In this document: positions 11,027 to 21,530 of the stretch, piece after piece | How positions within the stretch are numbered: the first letter of the stretch is position 1 | How the letters are laid out: the number at the start of each line of letters is the position of its first letter | NCBI GenBank assembly: GCA_036023115.1 | Contig: JAYKKT010000037.1 | Location: forward strand, 1,178,001-1,242,000 | Reading direction: 5' to 3' | Source of the DNA: Brasenia schreberi | Lineage: Eukaryota > Streptophyta > Magnoliopsida > Nymphaeales > Cabombaceae | DNA: 64,000 nt | Notes under the pieces: model-generated | The model's database searches: none | What the model was told of the DNA's origin: nothing | Seen by the model: only the letters and a program-made list of their open reading frames with translations | Program-made: the position numbers and the translations under genes

Positions 11027-12110
11027 TTTCATAGAATCCTTGACTTGGAAAAACCTTCAAATTTTGTAGGAGTGGATTTTCTAGAAATCAATTTAGGGAG
11101 TGAGTCTAACCCAAAGTGTGTCAAAATAGGTACTTGTTTGCATGAGCATGAAAGATCATCATTTATTGCATTTTTGAAATCCTATGTAGATGTATTTGCA
11201 TAGACCTATGAAGACATGCCGGGTTTAGACCCTAAGATCGTAGAACATCTTCTACCTTTAGAACCAAATGCAAAACCCGTGAAACAAAAACTTAGAAAAA
11301 TCCATCCCGATGTTCACTCCCAAGTGAAAGAGGATTTAGAGGATCTTTTAAAAGCCAGATTTATAAAACTGTTGCCTATTCTGAATGGCTTTCAAATATT
11401 GTTGTGGTTTGAAAATCCAATGGGAAAATTCGTATTTGCATCGATTTTAGAAATTTAAACAAAGCCACTCTAAAAGTTAATTTTCCACTTCCAAACATTG
11501 ATTTGATAGTGGATAGCACTCCAAACCATGAAATGTTTTCTTTCATAGATGGCTATTCGGGTTATAACCAAATCAAATTAGCACCAAAAGATTAGGCAAA
11601 AACTGCTTTTACTATACCTTGGGGCACATACTGCTACACGGTTATGCCTTTTGGTTTGAAAAATACCAGTGCCACATACCAAAGAGCCATGACTACTATT
11701 TTTCATGATAAAAACCATAAGCTCTTGGAAGTATATGTGGATGACCTTCTGGTGAAATAAAAAATTCGATACACACACATAGAATCTTTGCAAAAAGTTT
11801 TCGAAAGACTTAGGCTTTATAAAGTGAAACTAAACCCTTAAAAATGTGTTTTTGGAGTGGAATCGGGAAAACTCTTAGGGTTCATGGTAAGCCAAAGGGG
11901 CATAAAGGTTGACCCTCTAAGTGTCGAGTCATCATAGATATGCCTCCACCCTCCAACTTCACCCAAATCCGAAGCCTCCAAGGTCAACTTAAAGCAATTA
12001 GGAGATTCATCTCCAACTTAGCAACAAGATGCGAACCTTTCAATAGGCTTTTGAGAAAAGGGGTGAGATTTGAGTAGGATTCCGATTGCCAAAAAGCTTT
12101 TGAAAGATTG
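11027..12110 (+). pseudogene. pol: gypsy-1 reverse transcriptase relic
   Basis: The entry segment (11216-11458) has the pre-RT signature MPGLDPKIVEHLLPLEPNAKPVKQKLRK and the helix that follows. After a frameshift near 11440 come DFRNLNKATLKVNFPLPNID, FIDGYSGYNQIKL, MPFGLKNTSATYQRAM and VYVDDLLVK. The catalytic YVDD is at 11734-11745, followed by CVFGVESGKLLGFMVSQRGI. Stops occur at 11201, about 11593, 11758 and 11839. The enzyme would copy element RNA into DNA. Motif order and spacing are normal for Ty3/gypsy. Confidence 0.9.
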
Positions 12111-12119
12111 AAAACTTAA

Positions 12120-12446
12120 TTGGTGAATCCTCCAATTTTAAAACCTCCAAAGCAAGGAAAACTTTTATTTCTTTACATTTCCATTCATGCGAATGCATTG
12201 AGTGCTTTACTTGCTCAATATGAGGATGATAGTCATAAGGAGTATACTATTTACTACATTTCGAAAACTCTGTTGGCATATGAAAAAATTTATCAAGCCA
12301 TGGAGAAAACGTGCTTGGCCTTGGTGTGGGCTTGCCAAAAGTTTAGACATTATTTCCTAGACCATGAAATTTGGATAGTATCTAAACTTGACCCAATCAA
12401 GCACCTCTTTGAAAAACCTATCCTAACAAGTAGGCTAGGTAAATGA
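12120..12446 (+). pseudogene. pol: gypsy-1 first RNase H domain (gypsy type, probably inactive)
   Basis: A 108-codon open frame: LLFLYISIHANALSALLAQ, then YYISKTLLAYEKIYQAMEK, CLALVWACQKFRHYF and a final DPIKHLFEKP. This is the gypsy-type RNase H (RT connection) fold sequence. The position that normally carries the first catalytic Asp is Ser/Ile here (YISIHAN). As known for dual-RNase H Tat elements, the first domain tends to lose catalysis while the second keeps it. The domain follows RT after a short broken stretch. Confidence 0.8.
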
Positions 12447-12641
12447 TAGCTCCTCTTAATGGAGTATAATCTGAAATTTCATCACCAAAGCTCCATTAAG
12501 GGATAAGCCCTAGCCGATCATATGGCCGAATTACCTCTTGAAGATACATATCCCATACTTAATGAAATGCCCGATGAAGGCATCTTTGCAAATGAATTTC
12601 AAAACCATATTTTCTCAAATTATTGTAATGAAGATCAAGTA

Positions 12642-13020
12642 TGAAAAATGTACTTTGATGGGGCAAATAACCAACAAGGGGCAGGCATGGGAATCATTCT
12701 CATATCCCCCGAGAAAGGAAAAATCCCAATAGCATTTCGACTATATTTTTCATACTCAAATAATATGGCTGAATATAAAGCACTCATACAAGGCCTAAAA
12801 TTTTTGAAAAATCTTGGGGCATCATGTATTGAAGTCTTTGAAGATTCTATGCTTGTTATAAACCAAGTATCGAAAATTTGGTAAAGTCAAAAATGAAAAA
12901 CTCATTCCATACCACGAATTGGCCACTCAATTAGTCGATTCTTTCAAATCTTGCACACTCACTCACATAGATAGAGAGGAAAATACCATAGCCGATGCCC
13001 TATCCTCTTTAGGGTCATCT
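12642..13020 (+). pseudogene. pol: gypsy-1 second RNase H domain (archaeal-like aRNH)
   Basis: It begins MYFDGANNQQGAGMGIIL and continues with MAEYKALIQGL, FEDSMLVINQVS and, after a stop (about 12883) and frameshift, THIDREENTIADALSS. The four catalytic acidic residues are all visible: Asp of YFDGA, Glu of AEYKA, Asp of EDSML, Asp of IADAL. The domain lies between the gypsy-type RNase H and the integrase, as in the plant Tat lineage. It would remove the RNA strand after cDNA synthesis. It shows one frameshift but a fully conserved active site. Confidence 0.85.
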
Positions 13021-14380
13021 CTAAGGATCGACCCTACCATGGACACTCGATCCTTAGGTATCCTACACTTACCCACTCCATCCACCCATGATTTAGAGAT
13101 TTGCCAAAATGACCAAAATTCAATTGAAAAACCTTGGTTTCAAGACATTAAAAATTTCTTAGAAAATGGAGGATTTCCTGAATTTGCTTCATTTAAAGAT
13201 AAAGCTTTTATTCGAAAAATTTCAACCCGATATGTGATTTGGAGAGGGGTTGTTTACAAAAAGAGTTTTACCGTCATCTTGTTGAGATGTGTCGACCTTG
13301 AGGAGGCTAGGATCATATTGCATGAATTCCATGATGGATAATGTGGAGGACATGTCAATGCAAATATGATGAAAATGAAAATACTTAGAGCTAGTTATTT
13401 TTGGTCCACCCTAAAGCAAGATTGTCATGATCATGTTAGGAAATGTCATCAATGTCAAGTGCATGAAAATGCCATTCATATCCCATCATCCACCTTGCAT
13501 TCCATCGTGAGTCCATGACCCTTCATCATGTGGGCATTTGACATCACAGGACCAATCTCCCCAACTACATCAAATGGACATAGGTTCATCTTAGGAGCCA
13601 CCGAATATTTTTCTAAATGGGTTGACTACCTCCTTGGCTAATGTCCAAGGACAACATGTAGTGACATTCATTAAGAAAAATATCTTGGCTTAATTTGGGG
13701 TTCCAAGAGACCTAATGCCGGATAATGGCACCCTTTTCAAGAATGAGAAGATGGAAAAGTTATGTAATACCTATGGCATGACTCAACACTTTTCATCGCC
13801 CTACTACCCTCAAGGCAACGGCCAAGCCGAAACCACAAACAAAACTCTCATAATCATCATTGAGAAAACTTTAGAGAAGGGTAGGACATGGCATGAGAAG
13901 TTAGATGAAGCTTTATGGGCTTATAGGACTTCCATCCGTACACCTAAAAGTACCACCCCATTCGAGTTGGTTTATGGTACAAATGTCATACTCCCCATTC
14001 ATACCAAATTACATTTATTTCATACATCACTTGCACTCGATTTGCCTATAGAGACCCTACAACAAGGTAGGATGGATGAGCTTGACCTACTTGATGAGAA
14101 GAGGCTCCTTGCCATGGATCATACACACGCATACCGGTAAAGGATAGCCCGACATTATGAAAAGCATATGAAGGCTTGCCACTTCAAAGTGGGAGACCTT
14201 GTCTTGAAAATCATCTACCATCGTGGCCCACATCCACTTACCAAGTGGCGGCCTAAGTGGGATGGTCCGTATGTTGTGAGGGGGACGACCACAAATAATG
14301 CATATTGGTTGATTGATGTTGAGGAAAGAAATTTAGTAGACCCTATAAATGCCCAATACTTGAAAAAATATTATGTATAG
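13021..14380 (+). pseudogene. pol: gypsy-1 integrase relic
   Basis: The zinc-binding N-terminal domain is visible as HEFHDG, then GGHVNANMM, then CHQC (His-His-Cys-Cys, about 13310-13460). The catalytic core follows: WAFDITGP (first Asp, about 13531), PDNGT (second Asp, about 13717) and GNGQAETTNKTL (Glu). The C-terminal part reads HFKVGDLVLKII, KWRPKWDGPYVV and ends DPINAQYLKKYYV. Stops lie at 13339, about 13517 and 14138, with a frameshift near 13620. The enzyme joins cDNA ends to the chromosome. It is about 88% identical to the gypsy-4 integrase over 120 residues by hand count. Confidence 0.9.
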
Positions 14381-15560
14381 GGTCTCTATTAAAGTCTTTC
14401 GAATTTTTTTTAAATGGGTCTCCTTTGAACTTCTTGAAAGAAGGATCAAGATGAATTATATAACCCTAAATGAGGGAATTGATGCTTTATGAAAAGTAAA
14501 GTTTTCAAAATCATTTGGTAACATTTCAAAAATCTTTGGCTTACAAAATGAGGCCTAGTTTAAAATAGTAAAATATTTCCAAATGGTAGATGCTATTAGG
14601 AAATGGGATGTTCTTGGTTGAATTGATTATCCAAAGGGATGAGTTTTCCCTCACTTTACTTTTTTCCAAAAAGGAAAATTGGCAAAATCAAAAGAAAAAG
14701 AAAGAAAACAAAAACCTCCAATAGAGGTCTTCCAAAATCAAAAGAAAAGGAAGAAACAAAAACCTCCAATATAAATGTCTTCCAAAAAGAAAAGAGAAAA
14801 TAAAAATCTCAAAAAAAGAAAAGAAAAGAGGTCTTCCATTGGAAAGAAGAAGAAAAGCCAAAACTTAAAAGGATTAATTTTCCATCTCTTTGCCTTAAAC
14901 CACGAGACGCTTCAAAAGAGATCGAGGTAACTCTTGCCCAAATCTCCTACAACTTATCGCAATGGAAAAAGGTTTTTTGATTAAAATCCTAGAGTAGGAA
15001 TAGGACCTACTTATTTGGATTTCATTTTGTTTGAGAATTAGACTTTGTTGTATGAGAAATTGAATTTTGAAATGTCTTCCAAAATTTCCTATAAAACCTC
15101 TGCTAAGTAGTGGGTATTGAAACCAATGAGGAGAAATGTAAGAAATCAAAAATACTTTGGAATAGGAACTAAAAAGGAGTTCCCGTTTGAAAAGAAATTT
15201 TGAAAACCCGAAACATCAAAAGAAGCAATATGAGATTGTCTCACTTGGGGCAGCCAACCTTCATAGGCTTCTCCTCAAGCTTATACATCCCATGAGTGAG
15301 TCTCTCAACACACACTACACTCCATTTACATCACATACCATGCATGCATACATCCATCAAAAGGCAAGTCATAAATGATCATCGTAGGACTAGTGCTTTG
15401 CTTAAGTCCAAGTCTCCTTTGACTAAGATCCTCTTTTTCAGAAAAATTCGAGAAAAAGGATGCTATAAAATGAAGAAAAAACTATACTCTCAAGTTAAGT
15501 TTTGGGAAAAAAATTCAAAAAGGTGTTTCTTCTTTGCCATTATCCAAATAAATTTGGATT
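14381..15560 (+). other. gypsy-1 3' untranslated region
   Basis: About 1.2 kb without a recognisable coding domain. At about 14690-14850 a purine-rich stretch repeats the pattern tcaaaagaaaagg / acctccaata / ggtcttcca. The same organisation, and partly the same sequence, follows the integrases of gypsy-2 (36860-37980) and gypsy-4 (60298-61446), so this is a conserved non-coding part of the family. Confidence 0.75.
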
Positions 15561-15579
15561 AATGCCAAAGAGGGGCATC
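15561..15579 (+). promoter_or_regulatory. Polypurine tract of gypsy-1
   Basis: aatgccaaagaggggcatc abuts the 3' LTR. The block is repeated before the gypsy-4 3' LTR (61447-61465) and, truncated, in gypsy-2 (about 37980-37995). It primes second-strand synthesis. Confidence 0.85.
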
Positions 15580-16518
15580 TGTAAACACCCAAAACGTCTT
15601 TAAAATATAGCCCAACCTGTTTAAGAATTTCCAAAATAATAACCTTATTTTCAAAAGTCATGATTTTAATACAGCTTGCAAATTTTCGTAAAAGCAAAAG
15701 GAATCTTAAATGTTTTGAAATTCAAAACAAAAAGTATTTTAAATGTTCAATAAATTTTGGAAATCAAGTTTTAGAAAAGAGAGACTGAGGAAATGTAGCA
15801 CAGATCCAAAACAGATGAGTGAAAGCAATGCCGAAGACTTAGGGCCTGACCTAGTTGAAGATTAAAGCAAGGAACGGATAAAGGCCACAACAGGATCAAA
15901 TCAAACCTCGAAGTGGAACCAAGCACATGTTTCAAGTCCAACATCAGGGGCTGCACCAACCTAGCCCAAGTTAGCTAGGCCAAGTCAAGAGCAATGCCCA
16001 AGATCAAGCCAGGTGTCTTGCACCAAAGGATGCACCGAGTTGCATAATGTCTAGCTGGACTACACCAAGGGCTGGATTAAACTAAGCCACGCCTAGCTGG
16101 GACGACACCTAGCCCATGCACGTGAAAGAGCTAGGGATGACACCTTGGCCAATTGCGACTCACTTAGCTAAAAAAGCACACCTAGCCGGACCACGCCAAA
16201 TCGAAGCAAGGGACCGCACCTTGCCTAGCTGAACTCACCTTGAAGCAATGGGTTGCACCTTGACCAAACAAGCTCACCTTGGCTGGACCGAAATGGGCCA
16301 TATCAAGGCTAGACGGACTCACCAAAGGGGGACTACAAAAGGGCCATGTGAACCAACCCAAAATCCGAATCAAGACTTGGGCCAAGAAGGCTCCACCCGA
16401 TCCACATCGTGGAAGCCTCTAGGAGCAGCCTCCTTGGCCTATAAAAAGGGCTCTTGAGGGCACATTTCCAACATTGAAGAAGGAGTTTAAGGCCTAAGAG
16501 AGAGAGAGAGTAAGTGCC

Positions 16519-16565
<47 letters not shown>

Positions 16566-18053
16566 AGAAGGAAATCGTCCCCTTTCTTGAAGCCGTGGTC
16601 AATTAGAGGAATTTGTAAGTTTAATTCTTCCTCTTTGTTGATCTTAATCCCTTCTTCTTCTTATTCAATTCAAAAGAGGTTGTATTAATGGAACATTAGT
16701 CTCCCCCCATGATGTAATAGAGTAGAAATGCTGCTCGTTTAATTAATTTTACATTTACGCATTCTACTTGTTTGATTTCATGTTTATCTACCTCTCTATA
16801 TTCTATATATTCTTATATCTCCTAATTCCCTCTATGCTTAAGCTATAAACATATTTACATTCATTTTCATTCAGACATTTACTTTCAATTAGCTGTGATT
16901 TGCTTTTAATTTCGGATAAATGCACTCACGTATGTTTTAAAAATCGAAACTCTATTTTCAGCATCCCACATATATTTGTTGTTGTATTTTTCATTTCTGA
17001 ACCGCTGCTCCAAATGATCTAAAATTTGGAACACCAAATCTTCACACATAAGCCCACTCATAATAAAATTTTCAAGAATTTTAGGGTCATGTAGTATCAT
17101 AAATAAAATAGAAGAAAATTGGACAAATTTAGAGTCAAGCTTGTCTAGTCTCGATTTCTTGCAATAGAGGTTGGTAATCTTTCTATAACTTTGTCTGCAG
17201 TGAGCCAAATCCGATAAAACTAGTCTCATTGGAAAGCTGACATTCATAGATTTTCAAAAAGATTAAATTCATAGAAATCTAAGCTTTGTGTACCAACTAG
17301 TCTCATTGGAAAGCAGATGCCTTTATTAGATTTAATTTTGTAAAACCACAGCACATGAAAATAAAACAAAAATAGTCTTGGGTAATCTTCCTATTACTTT
17401 GTCTGTAGTGAGCTAAATCCAGTGAAATAGTTTAATTGAAAAGCTAACATTCATAGATTTCCAACAAGACTAAACTCATAATAATCGGAACTTTGTGCAC
17501 CGAAATATACGAGTTTCTTTATACCTTTGTGTTTCTCTAATAGAATGTTTTGAAACACCTAAGGAGAGGCCTTTCTCATATTTAATTTTGTAAAACTACA
17601 ACACATAAAAATAAAAATAGTCTTAGAATCTCCACATTCGGTTCTGTATGCTGTAAATTTTTCATGAATTTTGGAGATTTCTAAGCTATTAAAAAAACCC
17701 AGAAACAAGCTTTGAAAACAGAACCAGTTTCTGTTTTTCAAAACTTGAAATGTTTTCATTCCCTAGACAAGTGCATGACTTTTTCTTTATTCAAATTAGC
17801 TCTAAAGCGAATTTTGGAAATACACACCTTGAACAAATTAATCCTCAAAGCGTTTAAGCTGACTCTTGAGTGCCGATTCAAGAAGGCCTAAGACGAAAAG
17901 ATCCCACTTCTCCACAATCGCTCTATGAAGTGAGAAATATAACTTTGCTAGTTTAAATGAAACTAGCTGGCACGCTCGTGTATAAACAAAGTAGATTGAG
18001 AAATTTATTTCAAGTCTCTACATAGGCTTTGGAATAAAATTTTCACATCTACA
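15580..18053 (+). repeat. gypsy-1 3' LTR (2474 bp)
   Basis: It pairs with 5276-7480. It contains a TATA box at 16440-16447, a (GA)n run at about 16524-16558, and a rearranged tandem duplication: a block from ggtaatctt to aatagtctt occurs at about 17170-17376 (with an internal gap) and again at about 17378-17630. It ends TCTACA. Confidence 0.93.
16440..16447 (+). promoter_or_regulatory. TATA box of gypsy-1 3' LTR
   Basis: tataaaaa is in the same ttggcctata context as in the 5' LTR at 6076. Confidence 0.6.
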
Positions 18054-18058
18054 AAAAC
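18054..18058. repeat. Target-site duplication of gypsy-1, right copy (aaaac)
   Basis: It differs from gaaac (5271-5275) by one G-to-A change. The following bases, ctcaaacaaacc, continue the copia-1 LTR exactly as in the uninterrupted 3' LTR. Confidence 0.9.
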
Positions 18059-18178
18059 CTCAAACAAACCACATACCTTTTTGTTCTTCCATTGTAGGCG
18101 TACTTAAGAAACAAAATAACAAGAACTATTGGTCGACAGAAGGCAGAAATCGATAGGGAGACAACCAAAAATGCTACA
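18059..18178 (+). repeat. copia-1 5' LTR, second part (120 bp)
   Basis: It resumes the LTR interrupted at 5275 and aligns with 23513-23632, ending ATGCTACA. Confidence 0.93.
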
Positions 18179-18180
18179 TC

Positions 18181-18193
18181 TGGTATCAGAACC
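18181..18193 (+). promoter_or_regulatory. Primer-binding site of copia-1 (initiator Met-tRNA)
   Basis: tggtatcagaacc starts two bases after the LTR. It matches the complement of the 3' end of plant initiator tRNA-Met (TGGTATCAGAGC) with one change. Confidence 0.92.
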
Positions 18194-19210
18194 TCATCTT
18201 TCACCCTACAAACATATACGCACTACTTAAAAAAAAAACATATAGAGGAGAGGAAAACCTCCCGCTTGAGTCGAGACAAGGCAGAGGAACCTACTCGAGA
18301 AAAGACAAAATAGAAAACAAGCCAAAAGGAGAAAACAATCGGTAGAACCTCGGCCAATAGGCCGGAGGTCGGTTGCAAGACAACCAGACGGTCGAAGAAG
18401 GCCGTCGAGGCTGTTGGAGTCCTCGACCAAGAGGCTAGAGGCCGACCGCAGTAGGAGAGGCGAAAGAAGGCCGCAGGCGACCGCGGGCCAGGAGGCAGAA
18501 ACTGCCCTCTCTCTCTATCATTTCCAACTCTCTCTCTCCCCTCTGCGCTTTGAAAGCACCTAAAAAAAGCCAAGCAATTTTTAAAAGCTGTAATAAAAAA
18601 TCGCTTCAAATAGAGGACTGAAAAGTCCATTTTGTCCTAGCTAGTTTTTATATATTAAAGATTGCCAATGGACAAAATTATGAAAATATCCATATATTTT
18701 TGGGTAAAAAGGCTGTTTTACCCTCACTTAAGCGAAAAGTTGGTTTTATCCTCTGGCAGTTTATGAAAAATTAAAAAATACTAGGCTATTGATTTACATT
18801 ATTGTCCTTCCTGATTAAGTTTATTATAGTACTACCACTGTGTCAAAAGAAAGATTTGTCCCTGTCCTTTAGAGAAAATTCCAAATTCAAAAAGAGGGAA
18901 AAATTTAATGATTTACCCCCAATCAGTTATAAATTTTAGAAAAATATGAAAAACTAATTTTACTGTTTTGTTCTTAGCCTTTTTTAAAAATTATAAAAGT
19001 GGATAAACAATTGAAATTACTATTTTACCCCTTTTATTTTGGAAAATTATTAAAGGCATAAACTATATATAAAAAATGAGTTTTTTTTAGCTCATTTTTG
19101 TGATATTTTGCATCGTGTTAACCAGGTTCATGCTATGTGTGTTTTGTTGCTTGTTTAAATGTTTCCTTTTTAGACCGTCTAATTGTTATAATTGCCAAAC
19201 ACATAAAAAT
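18194..19210 (+). other. copia-1 leader between primer site and gag
   Basis: About 1 kb, unusually long for a copia leader. The first part (18240-18540) is GC-rich and carries a 135-residue minus-strand frame with no recognised domain. From 18650 it turns into AT-rich text with repeated ttttaccct/ttatcctc words. An old small insertion or a spacer are both possible. Confidence 0.4.
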
Positions 19211-20060
19211 GAACTCTAGAATATGTGTCAGAACTAGCAAAAACCGAAAAATTAAATGGTCTCAACTTCCAAACATGGAAGAGAAGAATTCTGTTTGCTC
19301 TAACACTTGAAGGTGTTGAGTATGTCTTAAAAGAAATTGTGCATCTGCCACCACCAGGCACAACCGAGTAATAGATAGAAATGTATAAAATATTTTTAAA
19401 GGACGACACAATAACAAGAACTGTCATGTTGATATACATGGAGGATGACTTGATCAGGGTATTCGAAGAATACGACACCGCCAAAGAGTTGTTCGATTCT
19501 ATAACAGCCAAATATGATATAACTACCAAACTACATATTCAGTTGCTACTATAGAGATACAATTCCTTCAAAATGAAAGAAGTGGATAACGTATTAGAAC
19601 ATGTAAACAACATGTTGGTAATGGCTAGGGACCTAGTTATGGTAAAATCAAACATCTCAAAACCGATGCGGATATCAATAATATTGAAGAGTCTTCCCCG
19701 TCATGGAACATGGTCACCACTGCCCTTAGATTAGGGCTAGAAATTAACCTTTTTGAATTGCATATAAAAACTAGCAATAGAGCAAGAACATATAAGTAAA
19801 AACAAAAAGGAAAAATTACTAGTAGTATAAGATGAGATAGGGTCTAGCTCCAAACCCAACCAAAAGAGAAATAAACCAAACAAAAAGTTTGGCAAGAATA
19901 ACAAGAAGGGCCATCAATTTTTTAAGAAAACACAGGAAACCGCTTCTCGGGTCAAGTATTTCAACTATGAAAAGATGGGACACTACAAAAGAGACTGTCA
20001 CAACTGAAAAGGTGGAGGAAACAACCAACAACGTGGACAATCAGAGAAGCATGAAATAAT
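19211..20060 (+). pseudogene. gag: copia-1 gag relic
   Basis: The gag core reads KLNGLNFQTWKRRILFALTL, EDDLIRVFEEYDTAKELFDS and VDNVLEHVNNMLVMARDL, a copia-type capsid pattern, with stops near 19370 and 19552. The nucleocapsid knuckle near 19955-20000 is YFNYEKMGHYKRDC: His and the last Cys remain, but the first two Cys have become Tyr (TGT to TAT). RNA-binding zinc coordination would be lost. Confidence 0.8.
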
Positions 20061-21030
20061 CTACATGATAATCTGCATGATATCAGAATGTCTCTATATG
20101 GACCGCCCGGTGACTGGTTGGTGGATTGACTCTTGAGCTACCAGACATATCTTAAAGATGAAGGAAGAGGTAATGGATCTAAAAGAATACAAACCAGGAG
20201 AACATCAGGTATACATGAGAAATAATACTTTCTCAAATGTTCTAGGTAATGGGTCATTTAAAATTTTTGTACAAGGCAAATTGGTTGTACTGACTGATGT
20301 ATTGATTGTGTCATCTATAAGGCACAATCTAGTTTCGATCCCTGCCTTAGTAAAGAAAGGTTTTGAGGTAAGGTTTTTTCCTAGCAAGGTGACTATGGGA
20401 AAATATGGGAGAATATTATTCTTTAGGAAATTTGATGTAGAACATGGACTGTTCAAACTGAATGATAATGAAAATGAAAATCCTTCTCCTTATATTGAAT
20501 GTGCCTTTAATATTGATGTGAATGTATGGCATAAACACCTCGGGCATATAAGTCTAAAAAAATTAAGGAAATTATCCAACTTTAACTTACTTTCTAGATT
20601 TGAGGAAAATACTTTCAACAAATGTAAAGCTTGTATACAAGGAAAAATGCCAGAGAAAGTTTTTTCTAAAGAGTCAACAAGGGCAACAACCTTATTGGAG
20701 GTCATTTATACGAATTTATGTGGACCATTCAGATTAAGGTCGCATCATGAAAATTTTTATTTTATAACCTCTATCAATGATTACTCAAGATATACGTATT
20801 TATATCTCTTAGCAAGAAGTTGAAAATCAATTGGGCTATTAAATCAAAGTCTTAAGATTATATAGAGGTTGTGAATATACCTCTGTATAATTTTTAGAAT
20901 TCTGTAAAGACTTTGATATTGCAAAGCAAAATACAATGTCATAACACCTCAACAAAATGGTATCGTTGAAAGATATAATAAGACCTTATTAAATATGACA
21001 AGGTCAATGTTAATTGATGTCTCTCTACCA
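20061..21030 (+). pseudogene. pol: copia-1 protease and integrase relic
   Basis: The protease box at about 20120-20150 reads WWIDS-stop-ATRHI: the Gly of the DSGA active site is a TGA stop. The GAG-pre-integrase and zinc-binding part is intact as VWHKHLGHISLKKLRKLSN and CKACIQGK (His2Cys2, 20527-20645). The first catalytic Asp of the integrase core is replaced (IYTNLCGPF for IHTDLCGPF, GAT to AAT), while the second landmark (INDYSRYTYLYLL) remains. The main open frame is 20158-20823. The third motif (QQNGIVERYNKTLL, 20950-20990) is in another frame. Confidence 0.85.
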
Positions 21031-21530
21031 AGGATATTTTGGAGAAAAGAGTGGTATACATACTTAATAGCATACCATGTAAGGTTGTATTCACTACACC
21101 ATATGAGATGTGGTTTGGAAGAAAACCCAATCTAGATCATCTCAAGAGGTGGGGATCTATTGCACATGTAAAGATCCTTGATCAATCTAAAGATAAGCTA
21201 GATAGTGGGTCCTTGAGATGTATATTCATCGGATATCTTAAATGTTCGAAGGGATATTGATTTTATCATAAGGATCATGGACTAATAGAGAGCACAGATG
21301 TTGAATTCTTAGAAGATACTAAGAATGACATCTTAAAAAATAATGATGAATATACTGACAATCTAGTAGAACTAGATCAATCATCATATGAACCCATAGC
21401 AGATCTTCCTGAAACTACTGAAACTTTAAGTGGATATAAAAGGCCTAGGGTCACACCGTCCTACTTAAAGGATTATCACATTTATCTTACAGATTAAGTG
21501 TGTAATTCAGTGGATTTAGATGAGTTTACT
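21031..21530 (+). pseudogene. pol: copia-1 integrase C-terminal part
   Basis: The frame at 21039-21260 gives YILNSIPCKVVFTTPYEMW, GRKPNLDHLKRWGSIAHVKI and a GYLKCSKGY ending. These are the standard copia post-core landmarks (TPYE-W, G-x-KP-x-L-x-H-L-x-x-WG). A stop follows at 21258, and the acidic linker to RT is broken by further stops. Confidence 0.8.

Larger units (their letters stand above)
5276..18053 (+). mobile_element. gypsy-1: Tat-type Ty3/gypsy LTR retrotransposon with two RNase H domains
   Basis: A 12.8-kb element inserted in the copia-1 5' LTR. Long LTRs (2205 and 2474 bp) share TGTAAACACCC starts and ...CACATCTACA ends. The interior (7481-15579) runs gag, a zinc-knuckle region, protease, a G-patch-like spacer, RT, a gypsy-type RNase H, an archaeal-like RNase H and integrase. 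That order (integrase last) is Ty3/gypsy, and the extra RNase H points to the plant Tat lineage. Each domain carries stops or frameshifts, so the copy is dead, but all major domains remain recognisable. Confidence 0.93.

Noticed and set aside
18223..18630. 135-codon minus-strand frame in the copia-1 leader
   Set aside because: No recognisable motif, and it lies in a GC-rich stretch antisense to a transposon leader; most likely chance.
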